A stretch of 64,000 nt of DNA from Polymorphobacter multimanifer (lineage in GTDB: Bacteria; Pseudomonadota; Alphaproteobacteria; Sphingomonadales; Sphingomonadaceae): the NCBI RefSeq assembly GCF_014205635.1, contig NZ_JACIIV010000002.1:158551-222550 (forward strand), written 5' to 3'. This document shows, piece by piece, positions 1 through 8,335 of the stretch (the stretch's first letter is position 1; every line of letters starts with the position of its first letter). The notes under the pieces were generated by a model that saw only the letters and a program-made list of their open reading frames with translations, did not search any database and had not been told where the DNA came from. The position numbers were made by a program, and so were the translations under genes.

Positions 1-856
1 CGCCGAAGCCGCCGCCGCCCCCGCCGAAGCCACCACCGCCGCCGCCCCAGCCACCACCACCGCCGCCGCCGCCGCCGCCGCCCCAGCCGCCGCCGATACC
101 CGGCCCCCAGATGACCGCACTGCCGCGCCGACGGCCGCGGCCGCCGCGCGCCACGGCGAAAAATATCCAGATGACGATGATCAGGATCCACATGATCACC
201 GCAAACACGTTGGGGGCTTCCGCCTCTTCGGCGCGCGCCTTGGCAGCCAGCGCTGCCGCTGCGGCTTCTTCCGGCGGCAGTTGCAGCAGCCGGACGAGTT
301 CAGCCGTGCCAGCCTCGATCCCGCCCGCCATGTCCCCGGCCTTGAACTTGGGAATGATGGCGCGGCGAATGACTTGCGACGTCATTGCGTCGGTCAGCAC
401 GCCCTCGAGGCCATAGCCCACTTCGATGCGCACCTTGCGCTCGTTCGGCGCCACCAGCAGGATCGCGCCATTGTCGCTCTCCGCCTGGCCGATGCCCCAG
501 TTGCGGCCGAGCTGATAACCATATTCCTCGATCTCATAGCCCATGAGGTCGGGCACCGTTGCCACCACGAGTTGCTGGTCGGTCGCCGCTTCCAGCGCCG
601 CAAGTTCGCCTTCCAGCCGCGCCTTCGTCTCGGGCGTCAGGATGCCGGCTGCATCGGTTACCCGGCCTTCCAGCTTCGGAAAGGCCGGCTGGGCCCGCGC
701 TTCGCCCGCGATGCCGAGCACCAGCGCAAGGAGGCTGGCAACGGCAAAGAGGATCAGCGCGATACGGCTCAGCCGGCTTTCCGACGCATAGTTGCGCTGG
801 CGCTCGTCATCCTTGCGCCGCCATTCGGGCCCCGGTTGCGGCCGTCGTCCGGCCAT
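1..856 (-). CDS. TPM-domain (YgcG family) membrane protein, cut by window edge
   Basis: The frame starts at an ATG that overlaps the lemA stop (ATGA) and is still open at the left edge after about 285 codons, so the C-terminus is missing. A basic N-terminal tail is followed by a membrane segment or uncleaved signal at residues 32-50. A TPM domain follows; LVVATVPDL and NWGIGQAESDNGAILLVAP are typical pieces. A second membrane segment lies near residues 217-235. The end is a long glycine-tryptophan tract (GGGWGG repeats), which is normal for YgcG-like proteins. These proteins are usually envelope-associated and encoded beside LemA, as here; a biochemical role is not established. The repetitive GC-rich DNA at 1-110 is simply this glycine tract. 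Confidence 0.9.
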   Translation of the reverse strand, partial: MAGRRPQPGPEWRRKDDERQRNYASESRLSRIALILFAVASLLALVLGIAGEARAQPAFPKLEGRVTDAAGILTPETKARLEGELAALEAATDQQLVVATVPDLMGYEIEEYGYQLGRNWGIGQAESDNGAILLVAPNERKVRIEVGYGLEGVLTDAMTSQVIRRAIIPKFKAGDMAGGIEAGTAELVRLLQLPPEEAAAAALAAKARAEEAEAPNVFAVIMWILIIVIWIFFAVARGGRGRRRGSAVIWGPGIGGGWGGGGGGGGGGGWGGGGGGFGGGGGGFG

Positions 857-1455
857 CAGAAGGCGACGGCCGGCGCCGTCTGGGCATTGGCGGTCGTCGC
901 CTTGAACGGCGCGATCGGCTCGGCACCATAGATCACCTTGGCCGCGATGATCGCCGGGAAGGTGCGAATCTCGGTGTTGTAGGCCTGCACGGCCTGATTA
1001 TAGTCGCGGCGCGACACGGTGATGCGGTTCTCGGTGCCTTCAAGCTGCGACTGCAGCTGCAGGAAGTTCTCGTTTGAGCGCAATTCGGGATACTTCTCCA
1101 CCGTCACGAGCAACCGGCCCAGTGCCGAGCCAACCTGGCCCTGCGCCTGTTCGAAGGCCGCGATCTGCGCGGGATCGGAAAGCTTGGTAGGGTCGACCGT
1201 AACCTGCGTGGCACTGGCACGGGCGCGGGTCACCGCTTCGAGCACTTCGCGCTCCTGGGCGGCAAAACCCTTCACCGTGGCTACGAGGTTCGGGATCAGA
1301 TCGGCGCGGCGCTGGTACTGGTTTTCCACATCGCCCCACTTGGCCTTCACATTTTCTTCCTGCGTGGGAATGGTGTTGATACCGCAGCCGGACAGGGTCA
1401 CCGTCATCGCGGTGAGCATCCCGAGCTGGGCAATTCGGCGAAAAACGGCGGCCAT
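856..1455 (-). CDS. lemA: LemA family lipoprotein
   Basis: The protein has about 199 residues. The N-terminal signal ends in the lipobox-like LSGC, and the start of the mature part (IPTQEENVKAKWGDVENQYQRR) and the helix ADLIPNLVATVKGFAAQE are hallmarks of LemA. LemA proteins are membrane-anchored helical bundles facing the periplasm; their molecular function is not settled. I chose the ATG at 1455 because GAGGGG sits 8-9 bases upstream. A GTG at 1491 would add 12 residues ahead of the signal peptide. The stop overlaps the start of the TPM-domain gene, so the two are co-transcribed and probably translationally coupled. Confidence 0.93.
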   Translation of the reverse strand: MAAVFRRIAQLGMLTAMTVTLSGCGINTIPTQEENVKAKWGDVENQYQRRADLIPNLVATVKGFAAQEREVLEAVTRARASATQVTVDPTKLSDPAQIAAFEQAQGQVGSALGRLLVTVEKYPELRSNENFLQLQSQLEGTENRITVSRRDYNQAVQAYNTEIRTFPAIIAAKVIYGAEPIAPFKATTANAQTAPAVAF

Positions 1456-1544
1456 CAAGCGTCCCCTCAAAAGCAAACATCGGTTGACCACAACCGGTCC
1501 GACACAAGATAGTGTGCGCTCGGCGGTTTCAACAGGGGGTGACC

Positions 1545-1985
1545 ATGCTTCAGGAGTTCAAGGCCTTCATTGCCCGCGGCAACGTGCTCGACCTGGCGGT
1601 GGCTGTCATCATCGGCGCCGCATTCGGCACGATCGTCACCTCATTCACCGAAGAGCTGATCATGCCGGTGCTCGGCCTCCTCACCGGTGGCGTCAATTTC
1701 TCCAGCCAGTTCATCATGCTCGGCCCCGTGCCGTCCGACTATGCCGGCTCGCTGACCGATTACGACGCGCTCAAGGCCGCCGGCGTGCCGCTGTTCGGCT
1801 ACGGCGCCTTCATCACCAAGGTCATCAACTTCGTCATCGTCGCCTTCGTGATCTTCATGCTCGTGCGCATTGCCAACAGGCTGATGAGGCCGGCCGTGGC
1901 GCCGCCAGCGCCCCCGCCCGGCCCGAGCGCCGAGGAACCCCTGCTTGCGGAAATCCGCGATGAGCTGCGCAAGCGGAGCCTGTAG
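1545..1985 (+). CDS. mscL: Large-conductance mechanosensitive channel
   Basis: MscL forms a homopentameric inner-membrane channel that opens under membrane tension and releases solutes after osmotic downshock. The 146-residue protein begins MLQEFKAFIARGNVLDLAV, the amphipathic N-terminal helix plus the first pore helix. The second membrane helix is near residues 90-113 (FITKVINFVIVAFVIFMLV) and a charged C-terminal bundle (EIRDELRK) follows a proline-rich linker. The periplasmic loop is typical. I chose the ATG at 1545 because AGGGGGTG lies just upstream; an earlier in-frame codon at 1512 would add 11 non-homologous residues. It abuts the next gene without a gap (TAG then ATG). Confidence 0.96.
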   Translation: MLQEFKAFIARGNVLDLAVAVIIGAAFGTIVTSFTEELIMPVLGLLTGGVNFSSQFIMLGPVPSDYAGSLTDYDALKAAGVPLFGYGAFITKVINFVIVAFVIFMLVRIANRLMRPAVAPPAPPPGPSAEEPLLAEIRDELRKRSL

Positions 1986-2438
1986 ATGCGGCGAGCGCTC
2001 TTCGGTCTTCTCGGCGCAATGCTGCTGGCGTCCTGCAGCACCAGCGAAGCGGCACGGCTCGCAAGGGGCGAGCCACCGCCGCTCGGTGGCACCCTCGTAG
2101 GCGGGCCCTGGCTGGTCGAGGATCTCAACGGCGGCCGCATGGTCGCAAGCGTCCGCGTCGACCTGACCTTCGATCCCGGGGACGCCGGGACGAGCCGCGT
2201 CACCGGTCGCTCGGGCTGCAACCGCTTCACCGGCGATTGGCAGCAAAATGGCGCTGCCGTGAAGTTCGGCCCGCTTGCCTCCACCCGCATGGGCTGCGCG
2301 CCGGCGCTGATGGAATTCGAGGGAAAGTTCCTGACAACGCTGGAGGCTGTCACCATCGTGGCATTCGATGCCAGCGGGGCTGCACTGCTCAAGGCCAGCG
2401 ACGGCCGTGCGATCAAGCTGCGACGGGCAAAGCCTTAA
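1986..2438 (+). CDS. META-domain (HslJ-like) lipoprotein
   Basis: The 150-residue protein has an N-terminal lipoprotein signal with the lipobox LASC, which should anchor it to a membrane on the periplasmic side. The rest matches the META domain: GPWLVEDLNGG, the SGCNRFTGDW segment and the STRMGCAPALMEFEGKFL segment, with the usual paired cysteines. META domains occur in HslJ and other stress-associated envelope proteins; the exact role is unknown. The gene starts on the base after the mscL stop, so the two probably share a transcript. Its stop overlaps the stop of the opposing Rrf2 gene by four bases (CTTAAG site), leaving no room for a terminator. Confidence 0.85.
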   Translation: MRRALFGLLGAMLLASCSTSEAARLARGEPPPLGGTLVGGPWLVEDLNGGRMVASVRVDLTFDPGDAGTSRVTGRSGCNRFTGDWQQNGAAVKFGPLASTRMGCAPALMEFEGKFLTTLEAVTIVAFDASGAALLKASDGRAIKLRRAKP

Positions 2439-2860
2439 GCGGCAAGCCGTTCGAGCGAAAGATCGGCGAGGGTGGTGGTGTCGAGGATCGCTGCCGTCTG
2501 GTCACGCACCGTGAGCATTACCTTGCGGATGACGCAGCTGGTCTCCTCGAAACAGTCCGAACAGCGCTGATAAGCGCTCACCGATACGCAGGGCACCAGC
2601 GCAATCGGCCCTTCGATCAAGCGAATGATTTCGCCGAAGCTGATCTCGCTCGCCGGCCGCGCCAGCCGATAGCCGCCCATCTTGCCGCGGTAGCTGTTCA
2701 CCAGCCCGCCATGCTTGAGCTCGAGGAGAATGATCTCGAGAAATTTGCGCGGCAATTTCTGGTCGGCGGCAATCACCGAGATCGGCACTGGAGCAGCACT
2801 GTTCGATTGCGCAATGAAGATGAGGGCGCGCAAGGCATAGCGGGAGCGCTGGGTCAACAT
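2435..2860 (-). CDS. Rrf2-family transcriptional regulator, likely Fe-S sensing
   Basis: The protein has 141 residues from MLTQRSRYALRALI. The N-terminal winged helix-turn-helix (residues 1-70) contains the Rrf2 recognition region around RKFLEIILLELKHGG and the wing YRGKMGGYRL. The C-terminal part has cysteines 91, 100, 103 and 109, a pattern compatible with binding an iron-sulphur cluster, as in IscR and NsrR, although the spacing differs from the IscR triad. No isc or suf genes are nearby, so the target is unclear. I chose the start at 2860 by family alignment; an upstream codon at 2923 would add 21 residues. The 250 bases between it and the UrcA gene hold divergent promoters and can include its own operator. 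Confidence 0.86.
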   Translation of the reverse strand: MLTQRSRYALRALIFIAQSNSAAPVPISVIAADQKLPRKFLEIILLELKHGGLVNSYRGKMGGYRLARPASEISFGEIIRLIEGPIALVPCVSVSAYQRCSDCFEETSCVIRKVMLTVRDQTAAILDTTTLADLSLERLAA

Positions 2861-3111
2861 GTTCAACTCTATGCACAAGCTAGGGATAGGAGCAAGCGCA
2901 GCCAGCTGAAAACATATCCGCAAACTTGGTAAAATCTCCCAAATGTCTGGACTAGAATGTTACGTGCGTATTGCTGATCTAGCGCACGTTACAGATAAGC
3001 TGTTGTTTTTACATGACTCTATGCACGCACCGAAAACTGGCACGCACTGTGCAAAGCTCCTGGCATGACGGCGCCGGATGGTCCGGTGCAGTCCCAAACA
3101 GGAGATACATC

Positions 3112-3462
3112 ATGTTCGCTTTCGCACAGTCGACCGCCAGCCGCGCCGCTTTCGGTCTTGTCGGCACCGTCATCGGTGCAGCCCTTTGCATCGGCGCCGC
3201 TGCCGGCCCCGCCCAGGCGCAGCAGGTCGATGCACCGCGCAGCGTCAAGGTCGCGATCGGTGATCTGAACCTCGCCAGCACCGTCGATCACAAGCGCCTC
3301 GACACCCGGCTGCGCGCGGCCGCCCGCTCAGTTTGCGCCAACGGCGGTGACACCATCGCCGACCGCACCCATCAGAGCCAGTGCATCCGCGACGCCATCA
3401 AGGCGACCGAGCCGGCACGCATGGCCGCCACCGCGCGCCCTTCGGTCGATCCGGTCGGTTGA
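3112..3462 (+). CDS. UrcA family exported protein
   Basis: This is a 116-residue exported protein with a signal peptide cleaved near AQA-QQ. The mature part has the UrcA pattern: VKVAIGDLNLAS near the start, an arginine- and alanine-rich helix (RLDTRLRAAARSVC) and a second cysteine near QSQCIRDAIKA. The two cysteines probably form a disulphide in the periplasm. UrcA-family proteins are common in sphingomonads and caulobacters and have no known biochemical function. The ATG at 3112 is preceded by AGGAGA; upstream in-frame codons from 3013 would place a long tail before the signal peptide. It stands alone, divergent from the Rrf2 regulator. Confidence 0.83.
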   Translation: MFAFAQSTASRAAFGLVGTVIGAALCIGAAAGPAQAQQVDAPRSVKVAIGDLNLASTVDHKRLDTRLRAAARSVCANGGDTIADRTHQSQCIRDAIKATEPARMAATARPSVDPVG

Positions 3463-3471
3463 TCGGTCAGG

Positions 3472-3498
3472 CTGCTCCGGCGCTTCCCGGACGAGCAG
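3472..3498 (+). terminator. Possible weak terminator hairpin after the UrcA gene
   Basis: The arms CTGCTC (3472-3477) and GAGCAG (3493-3498) can pair, with a short inner CGG/CCG extension. It lies ten bases after the UrcA stop. There is no T tract downstream, so intrinsic termination is uncertain. Confidence 0.35.
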
Positions 3499-3558
3499 GG
3501 CCTTCGCATCTCCCGATCCCTCCCTCGCCCGGCGGGGGTCCTGCTCACCAGGTCGGCG

Positions 3559-4815
3559 TCAGTGGTTCATGCCGTCGAAGAAGTCCTTGTTCGTCACCGA
3601 ATCCTTCATCTTGTCGATCAGGAACTCGATTGCATCCACGGTTCCCATCTGCATCAGGATGCGGCGCAGCACCCACATCTTGGTGAGGGTGTTCTTGTCC
3701 ACCAGCAGCTCTTCCTTGCGGGTGCCCGACTTGCCGATGTCGATCGCCGGGAACACGCGCTTGTCGGCAATCTTGCGGTCGAGCACGATTTCGGCGTTGC
3801 CGGTGCCCTTGAATTCCTCGAAGATGACCTCGTCCATCCGGCTGCCGGTGTCGATCAGCGCCGTCGAGATGATCGTCAGCGAGCCGCCTTCCTCGATGTT
3901 GCGCGCCGCACCGAAGAAGCGCTTGGGCCGCTGCAGCGCATTGGCATCGACACCGCCGGTCAGCACCTTGCCCGAGCTCGGCACCACCGTGTTGTAGGCG
4001 CGCCCCAGGCGGGTGATGTTGTCGAGCAGGATGATCACGTCGCGCTTGTGCTCGACCAGCCGCTTGGCCTTTTCGATCACCATCTCGGCAATCTGCACAT
4101 GCCGCGTCGCCGGCTCATCGAAGGTCGAGGAAATCACCTCGCCCTTCACCGTCCGCTGCATGTCGGTCACTTCCTCGGGCCGCTCGTCGATCAGCAGCAC
4201 GATCAGATAGCATTCGGGGTGGTTGGCGCTGATGGCCCGGGCAATGTTCTGCATCATCATCGTCTTGCCGACGCGCGGGGGGGCGACGATCAGGCAACGC
4301 TGCCCCTTGCCGAGCGGCGAGACGACATCGATGATCCGGCCGGTCTTGTCCTTGATCGTCGGATCGTAATTCTCGAGGTTGAGCTTCTCTTCCGGATAGA
4401 GCGGCGTGAGATTGTCGAAGTTGACGCGGTGGCGCACTGCCTCGGGCTGATCGAAATTGACCGAAACCACGCGGTTGAGCGCGAAATAGCGTTCGCCATT
4501 GGCCGGGGACTTGATCTCGCCCTCGACCGTATCGCCGGTGCGCAGCCCGAAGCGGCGGACGATCTGCGGGTTCACATAGATATCATCGGGGCCGGCGAGA
4601 TAGTTGCTCTCGGCCGAGCGCAAAAAGCCGAACCCATCGGGCATCACCTCGATCGTGCCCGAGCCGGTGATCTCGTTGCCGGCTTCCGCCGTGGTCTTGA
4701 GGATGGCGAAGATGATGTCCTGCTTGCGCAGCGTCGAGGCGTTCTCGACCTCGAGCTCCTCGGCCATGGCCACGAGTTCGGCGGGGGTCTTCTTCTTCAG
4801 GTCATGGAGATGCAT
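3559..4815 (-). CDS. rho: Transcription termination factor Rho
   Basis: Rho is the hexameric RNA helicase that ends transcription of untranslated RNA. The 418-residue protein has the N-terminal Rho_N helices ([20 protein letters not shown]), the cold-shock-like RNA-binding fold ([21 protein letters not shown]) and the RecA-type ATPase with Walker A ([15 protein letters not shown]), Walker B ([16 protein letters not shown]) and the secondary RNA-binding loop region around [11 protein letters not shown]. Length is normal. I chose the ATG at 4815 by family alignment; a TTG at 4833 would add six residues. The 150-base region upstream (4816-4967) has no gene. It may be the Rho leader, which in many bacteria mediates autoregulation. 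Confidence 0.98.
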   Translation of the reverse strand: MHLHDLKKKTPAELVAMAEELEVENASTLRKQDIIFAILKTTAEAGNEITGSGTIEVMPDGFGFLRSAESNYLAGPDDIYVNPQIVRRFGLRTGDTVEGEIKSPANGERYFALNRVVSVNFDQPEAVRHRVNFDNLTPLYPEEKLNLENYDPTIKDKTGRIIDVVSPLGKGQRCLIVAPPRVGKTMMMQNIARAISANHPECYLIVLLIDERPEEVTDMQRTVKGEVISSTFDEPATRHVQIAEMVIEKAKRLVEHKRDVIILLDNITRLGRAYNTVVPSSGKVLTGGVDANALQRPKRFFGAARNIEEGGSLTIISTALIDTGSRMDEVIFEEFKGTGNAEIVLDRKIADKRVFPAIDIGKSGTRKEELLVDKNTLTKMWVLRRILMQMGTVDAIEFLIDKMKDSVTNKDFFDGMNH

Positions 4816-4967
4816 GAAAGGGGGTCTTTGCAAAAGACAGCGGCGGCATGAAGCGGGCGCTGTATGGGCTGATATGGAGGATCAAAGCCGGCCGCACGCC
4901 AGGACGGGTGCGGACGCTGCGGAATTAGGGGCTCAGACCTTCGCGGTCAAGGCCATGGCCGAGCGGC

Positions 4968-5270
4968 TCAGCGCTTTTTGACGAACTCGGCACGCAGCAC
5001 GAGCCCCTTGATGCCATCGAAGCGGCAATCGATCTCCTGTGGATCGCCGGTGAGGCGGATCGACTTGATCAGCGTGCCGCGCCGGAGCGTCTGCCCTTCG
5101 CCCTTGACGTCGAGATCCTTGATCAGCGTTACCTGGTCGCCATCGGCGAGAAGGTTGCCAACCGAATCGCGCACCTCGACGCGTCCGGCAGCAGCCTGCT
5201 TCGCCGCCAGTTCGGCCGCGGGCATCCATTCACCACTGTCGTCGTCATAGACATAGTCATCGTCGCTCAT
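4968..5270 (-). CDS. PhnA/YjdM-domain protein without the zinc ribbon
   Basis: The 100-residue protein carries the C-terminal PhnA domain: VRDSVGNLLADGDQVTLIKD, the KGEGQTL segment and the end LRAEFVKKR. The zinc-ribbon domain that precedes it in E. coli YjdM is replaced by an acidic stretch (MSDDDYVYDDDSGEWMP). Despite the historical name, YjdM has no proven role in phosphonate use, and none is implied here. The ATG at 5270 has AAGGA eight bases upstream; an ATG at 5279 is too close to that site. It lies 150 bases upstream of rho on the same strand. Confidence 0.82.
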   Translation of the reverse strand: MSDDDYVYDDDSGEWMPAAELAAKQAAAGRVEVRDSVGNLLADGDQVTLIKDLDVKGEGQTLRRGTLIKSIRLTGDPQEIDCRFDGIKGLVLRAEFVKKR

Positions 5271-5369
5271 GCCGATCATCCTTCGGGGCCTGCCATGCGC
5301 CCCGCCCCTTGCAGTGGCAAGCCGCACCCGCCACTCTGCGGAAAACCCATCAGAAAAAGGCCTTGCCCC

Positions 5370-5747
5370 ATGCCCGTCGAAGCGCTTGGCGACTATGACG
5401 ACAACAACATCTTCGCGCGCATCCTCCGCGGCGAGATCCCCTGCACCAAGGTCCATGAGGACAAGTGGTCGCTCGCCTTCCACGACATCAACCCCCAGGC
5501 GCCCACCCATGTGCTCGTCATCCCCAAGGGACGCTGGCGAAGCTGGGCAGATTTTTCGGCGCAGGCGCCGGATGCGGAAATCGCCGGATACGTCCGCGCG
5601 GTAGGGCGGGTGGCCAAGGCGCTCGGGCTGGAGGTGCCGGGCTACCGGCTGCTCGCCAACGCCGGCCTTGATGCGCACCAGGAGGTGCCGCACCTGCACA
5701 TCCATATCTTCGGCGGCAAGCCGCTCGGCGCGATGCTCAGCCGTTAA
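5370..5747 (+). CDS. HIT family (histidine triad) nucleotide-binding protein
   Basis: This 125-residue HIT protein resembles the HINT branch, which hydrolyses nucleoside phosphoramidates and related AMP-linked substrates. The active-site triad is HLHIHIFGG near the C-terminus. The N-terminal part DNNIFARILRGEIPC and the segment FHDINPQAPTHVLVIPK are diagnostic. Length is typical, so it should work as a cytosolic homodimer. The start at 5370 is set by family alignment; in-frame codons from 5295 would add 25 non-homologous residues. Its stop overlaps that of the convergent TetR gene by four bases. Confidence 0.92.
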   Translation: MPVEALGDYDDNNIFARILRGEIPCTKVHEDKWSLAFHDINPQAPTHVLVIPKGRWRSWADFSAQAPDAEIAGYVRAVGRVAKALGLEVPGYRLLANAGLDAHQEVPHLHIHIFGGKPLGAMLSR

Positions 5748-6412
5748 ACAACATAGCCACACGCAGCGCGCATGAAGCGCACCGTCTCGCGCTCGATGCG
5801 CGCATGCTCGGCGGGATCGTCGGTGCAGAACATCCGGTCGATCGCTTCGCCAACGAAATGATGGGTGAAGGACGCCGCAATATCGATCTCGATGCCGGTG
5901 ATGCTGCGCTTGGCGAAAGCCGCCTGCATGTGCCGCTGTACCCACTCCACCACGGTGTCCTTGGCGGCATGGTAGAAGGGCTCGACATCGGCATTCTTCA
6001 TCATCTTCACGCGCGGGCTGGCGTCGCACGGGTCTCCGCCCATGTTCTCCCACATGGTGTTTGTGCGCACGAACTCGAACACCCGCGGCACGATGATGCC
6101 GGGCTCCAGGTCCTCAAGCGCATCATTGCCTTCCATATAGGCGATCATCAGCTCACCGTGGCGCCGGCCGAGCTCGGCCAGCAGCTTCGCCTTGGAGCCG
6201 AAATGATAGAAGATCGAGCCCTCCGACACATCGGCCTCACGCGCGATATCCGCCGTGCCCGTCGCGGTAAAACCCTTGGTGGAGAACAGCATATAAGCTG
6301 CGGCAAGCACGCGCGCCTTGGTCTCGGCAGGGTCGTAGCGCCGGGCGCGGCTATCGACACGCAACTCGGCACGGGTTTCAGACAAACGGGAATCGATCGC
6401 GCGTGTGGCCAC
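5744..6412 (-). CDS. TetR/AcrR family transcriptional regulator
   Basis: This is a 222-residue one-component repressor-type protein. The TetR helix-turn-helix lies at about residues 28-75: TKARVLAAAYMLFSTKGFTA, then the DIAREADVSEGSIFYHFGSK recognition region. The rest is a helical ligand-binding domain with no recognised effector. The gene is divergent from the alpha/beta hydrolase at 6499, with 86 bases between starts, so it may control that hydrolase and itself; this is inferred from position only. No clear inverted repeat stood out in the gap. Confidence 0.88.
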   Translation of the reverse strand: MATRAIDSRLSETRAELRVDSRARRYDPAETKARVLAAAYMLFSTKGFTATGTADIAREADVSEGSIFYHFGSKAKLLAELGRRHGELMIAYMEGNDALEDLEPGIIVPRVFEFVRTNTMWENMGGDPCDASPRVKMMKNADVEPFYHAAKDTVVEWVQRHMQAAFAKRSITGIEIDIAASFTHHFVGEAIDRMFCTDDPAEHARIERETVRFMRAACGYVV

Positions 6413-6498
6413 TATGCTTCTTTCCTATGCCCCCGGGCCCCGGTCCTATACGCTGCCATCTGAGTAAAAGTCAAAAAACTTCAAAGTCGGGGCGGGGA

Positions 6499-7383
6499 AT
6501 GGCGTTGAATGCGGCATATCGAGACGGCTGGTACTGGTCGCATGACGGCCTGCGCCTGCATTATCGCGACTGGCCGGGCGCGACGGACCGTCCCGCCCTT
6601 CTGTGCATTCCCGGCCTCACCCGCAACGCCGCCGATTTCGAGGCGCTTGCAGCACGGTTGGCAGGCCGCTGGCGGCTGGTCGCCGTCGATCTGCGCGGAC
6701 GTGGCGAATCCGCCTGGCCGAAGGACTCCCTCACCTATGTGTCGCTCACTTATCTCCTCGATCTCGGCCGGCTGATAGAGTCCGCGGGGCTGCAACGCTT
6801 CGTGGTGATCGGCAATTCGGTGGGCGGGCTGCTGGCGATGCAGCTCGCCACCGGCCACCGCGCCGCCATGGCCGGCGTGGTGCTGAACGACATCGGCCCC
6901 GCGCTGGAGGCGGAGGGAATGGCGCGGCTGCGCGCCAATGTCGGCCGCGCCGCAAGCTGGCCCACCTGGGTGCACGCCGCACGCGACCTGCAGAGCCGCG
7001 CGGCACAGATCCATCCCGATTGGGGCCTCGCCGATTGGCTCGCCCATGCCCACCGGCTGTGCCGCCTCTCCGGCTCGGGCCGGATCATCTTCGACTATGA
7101 CCCGCGTATCGCCGAGCCTTTCAGGCTGCCCGGCCGCGATGCCGGCATCGACCTGTGGACGGCCTTCGACAAGCTCGCCGGACTACCGGTGCTCAGCCTG
7201 CGCGGCGCACTTTCGGACGTGCTGACAGCCGCAAGCCAGGCCGAAATGGCGCGCCGCCTTGCGGATATGCAGGTCGCAGAAGTGCCGCGCGTCGGCCATG
7301 CGCCCACCCTTGCGGAGCCGGCCGCGGCAACGGCACTCGATATCCTGCTCGCGCGGGTTGCGGATCACGCGATGCGAGGCTGA
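6499..7383 (+). CDS. Alpha/beta-fold hydrolase
   Basis: This is a 294-residue cytosolic hydrolase. The oxyanion region is LLCIPGLTRNAADFEALA, followed by VDLRGRGES, the nucleophile elbow GNSVGG (serine), and a C-terminal catalytic histidine in VGHAPTL. The acid is probably the aspartate in RGALSDVL. The closest pattern is that of esterases and enol-lactonase-like hydrolases; the substrate cannot be read from sequence. The ATG at 6499 has a GGGGCGGGG stretch just upstream. An in-frame codon at 6403 lies inside the TetR gene and would add an unlikely tail. It is divergent from the TetR regulator. Confidence 0.87.
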   Translation: MALNAAYRDGWYWSHDGLRLHYRDWPGATDRPALLCIPGLTRNAADFEALAARLAGRWRLVAVDLRGRGESAWPKDSLTYVSLTYLLDLGRLIESAGLQRFVVIGNSVGGLLAMQLATGHRAAMAGVVLNDIGPALEAEGMARLRANVGRAASWPTWVHAARDLQSRAAQIHPDWGLADWLAHAHRLCRLSGSGRIIFDYDPRIAEPFRLPGRDAGIDLWTAFDKLAGLPVLSLRGALSDVLTAASQAEMARRLADMQVAEVPRVGHAPTLAEPAAATALDILLARVADHAMRG

Positions 7384-7458
7384 TCCTGCCGTTGCAACCA
7401 TATCTGCCGACGCCGCGTACAAGCCCCCGCAGCGTACAAGAGTTAACATAAGGTCATA

Positions 7459-7479
7459 TTGCGTAATTTTGCGTAACGC
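7459..7479 (+). promoter_or_regulatory. Direct TTGCGTAA repeats upstream of the PEP-CTERM gene
   Basis: TTGCGTAA occurs at 7459-7466 and again at 7469-7476, exactly ten bases apart, and the second copy is part of GCGTAACGC. The stretch is AT-rich for this genome and lies 37 bases before the start codon. It looks like a binding site for an unknown regulator, or part of a promoter. Confidence 0.4.
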
Positions 7480-7515
7480 ATTAGGGAACCAATTCATGAT
7501 TTCAGGGGGATATTG

Positions 7516-8283
7516 ATGAAACACCTGTTGACCGCCGCCATTGCAATCGTTCCGCTTCTGGCAACGCCTGCCAGTGCAGCCACATGGGCGTTCGGCACGC
7601 CAGGTTCTGCCGCCAATGTGGCGTCAAAGTCGGCAACTGCCGCCGGCGATGGCGCGACCCTCACGGCCGTAGCCCGTCGCTTCACCCCCGCGCACACCAC
7701 CGCCCTGACCAATGTGTCGCAGCTGCTTTCCACCACGGCAGGGGGTGCTGCTCTCACCATCCGCACCACCGTCCCGGGCATCGGCGTGACCGGCGGCGGC
7801 GACACGGTGCAGATCGACACCAACAGCGCGTCCCTGCGTGAGGCGATCCTCATCACCACCAATGCATCGCAGGCGTTGCGGTTGACCGGCCTCAAGCTTT
7901 CTTCGGTCGACGCCAACGATACACTGCGCATCTATGGCGTCGATGCGCTCGGCGCGCTGACCTCGATCGGATTCACCACCGGCCTTCCGGCGCGCATCGC
8001 CCAGGGCCTCGATGGTGCTGCCAGCTTCACCTCGACGAACGCCAATGGCGGCACCGTCTCGCTCACATTCAACAATCCCGTCCTCACCCCCTATTTCGGT
8101 TATGTGTTCACCACCGCCGTCGGCGGTGATGTCAGCTTCGGCGGCGATCTCGGCCAAGGCTATCGTCTCGACGCGCTGAGCGGCTACACCGTTCCCGAGC
8201 CGGCGACCTGGGCCATGCTGCTTACCGGCTTCGGCCTTGTCGGCGCTTCGATGCGTCGCCGCCAGCGCACCGTCGTTGCCTGA
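7516..8283 (+). CDS. PEP-CTERM sorting-domain protein
   Basis: This is a 255-residue exported protein. The signal peptide is at residues 1-21 (cut near ASA-AT). A beta-rich, Thr/Ala/Gly-rich body follows, and the C-terminus is a complete PEP-CTERM tripartite signal: VPEP, a hydrophobic helix (TWAMLLTGFGLVGA) and an RRRQR tail. Such proteins are processed by an exosortase, which is not in this window, and usually end up at the cell surface or in the exopolysaccharide matrix. The body is not recognised. The ATG at 7516 has AGGGGGA at the right distance; the TTG just before it is less likely. Confidence 0.88.
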   Translation: MKHLLTAAIAIVPLLATPASAATWAFGTPGSAANVASKSATAAGDGATLTAVARRFTPAHTTALTNVSQLLSTTAGGAALTIRTTVPGIGVTGGGDTVQIDTNSASLREAILITTNASQALRLTGLKLSSVDANDTLRIYGVDALGALTSIGFTTGLPARIAQGLDGAASFTSTNANGGTVSLTFNNPVLTPYFGYVFTTAVGGDVSFGGDLGQGYRLDALSGYTVPEPATWAMLLTGFGLVGASMRRRQRTVVA

Positions 8284-8290
8284 TCCTGCT

Positions 8291-8335
8291 CCTGCCCTTT
8301 GGCGACAGGGTCAGCCCCAGTCGCCGAAGGGCAGG
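8291..8335. terminator. Bidirectional hairpin between convergent genes
   Basis: Arms of 16 bases at 8291-8306 and 8320-8335 are complementary except for one G-T type mismatch, with a 13-base loop. The structure starts eight bases after the PEP-CTERM stop and covers the last codons of the opposing HExxH gene. It can therefore act on transcripts from both sides. No clear T tract follows on either strand. Confidence 0.6.

Noticed and set aside
1..110. Dense proline/CCGCCG-type repeat at the left edge, looking like a tandem repeat or a proline-rich frame on the plus strand
   Set aside because: On the minus strand it is the Gly/Trp-rich tail of the TPM-domain protein, which is normal for that family.
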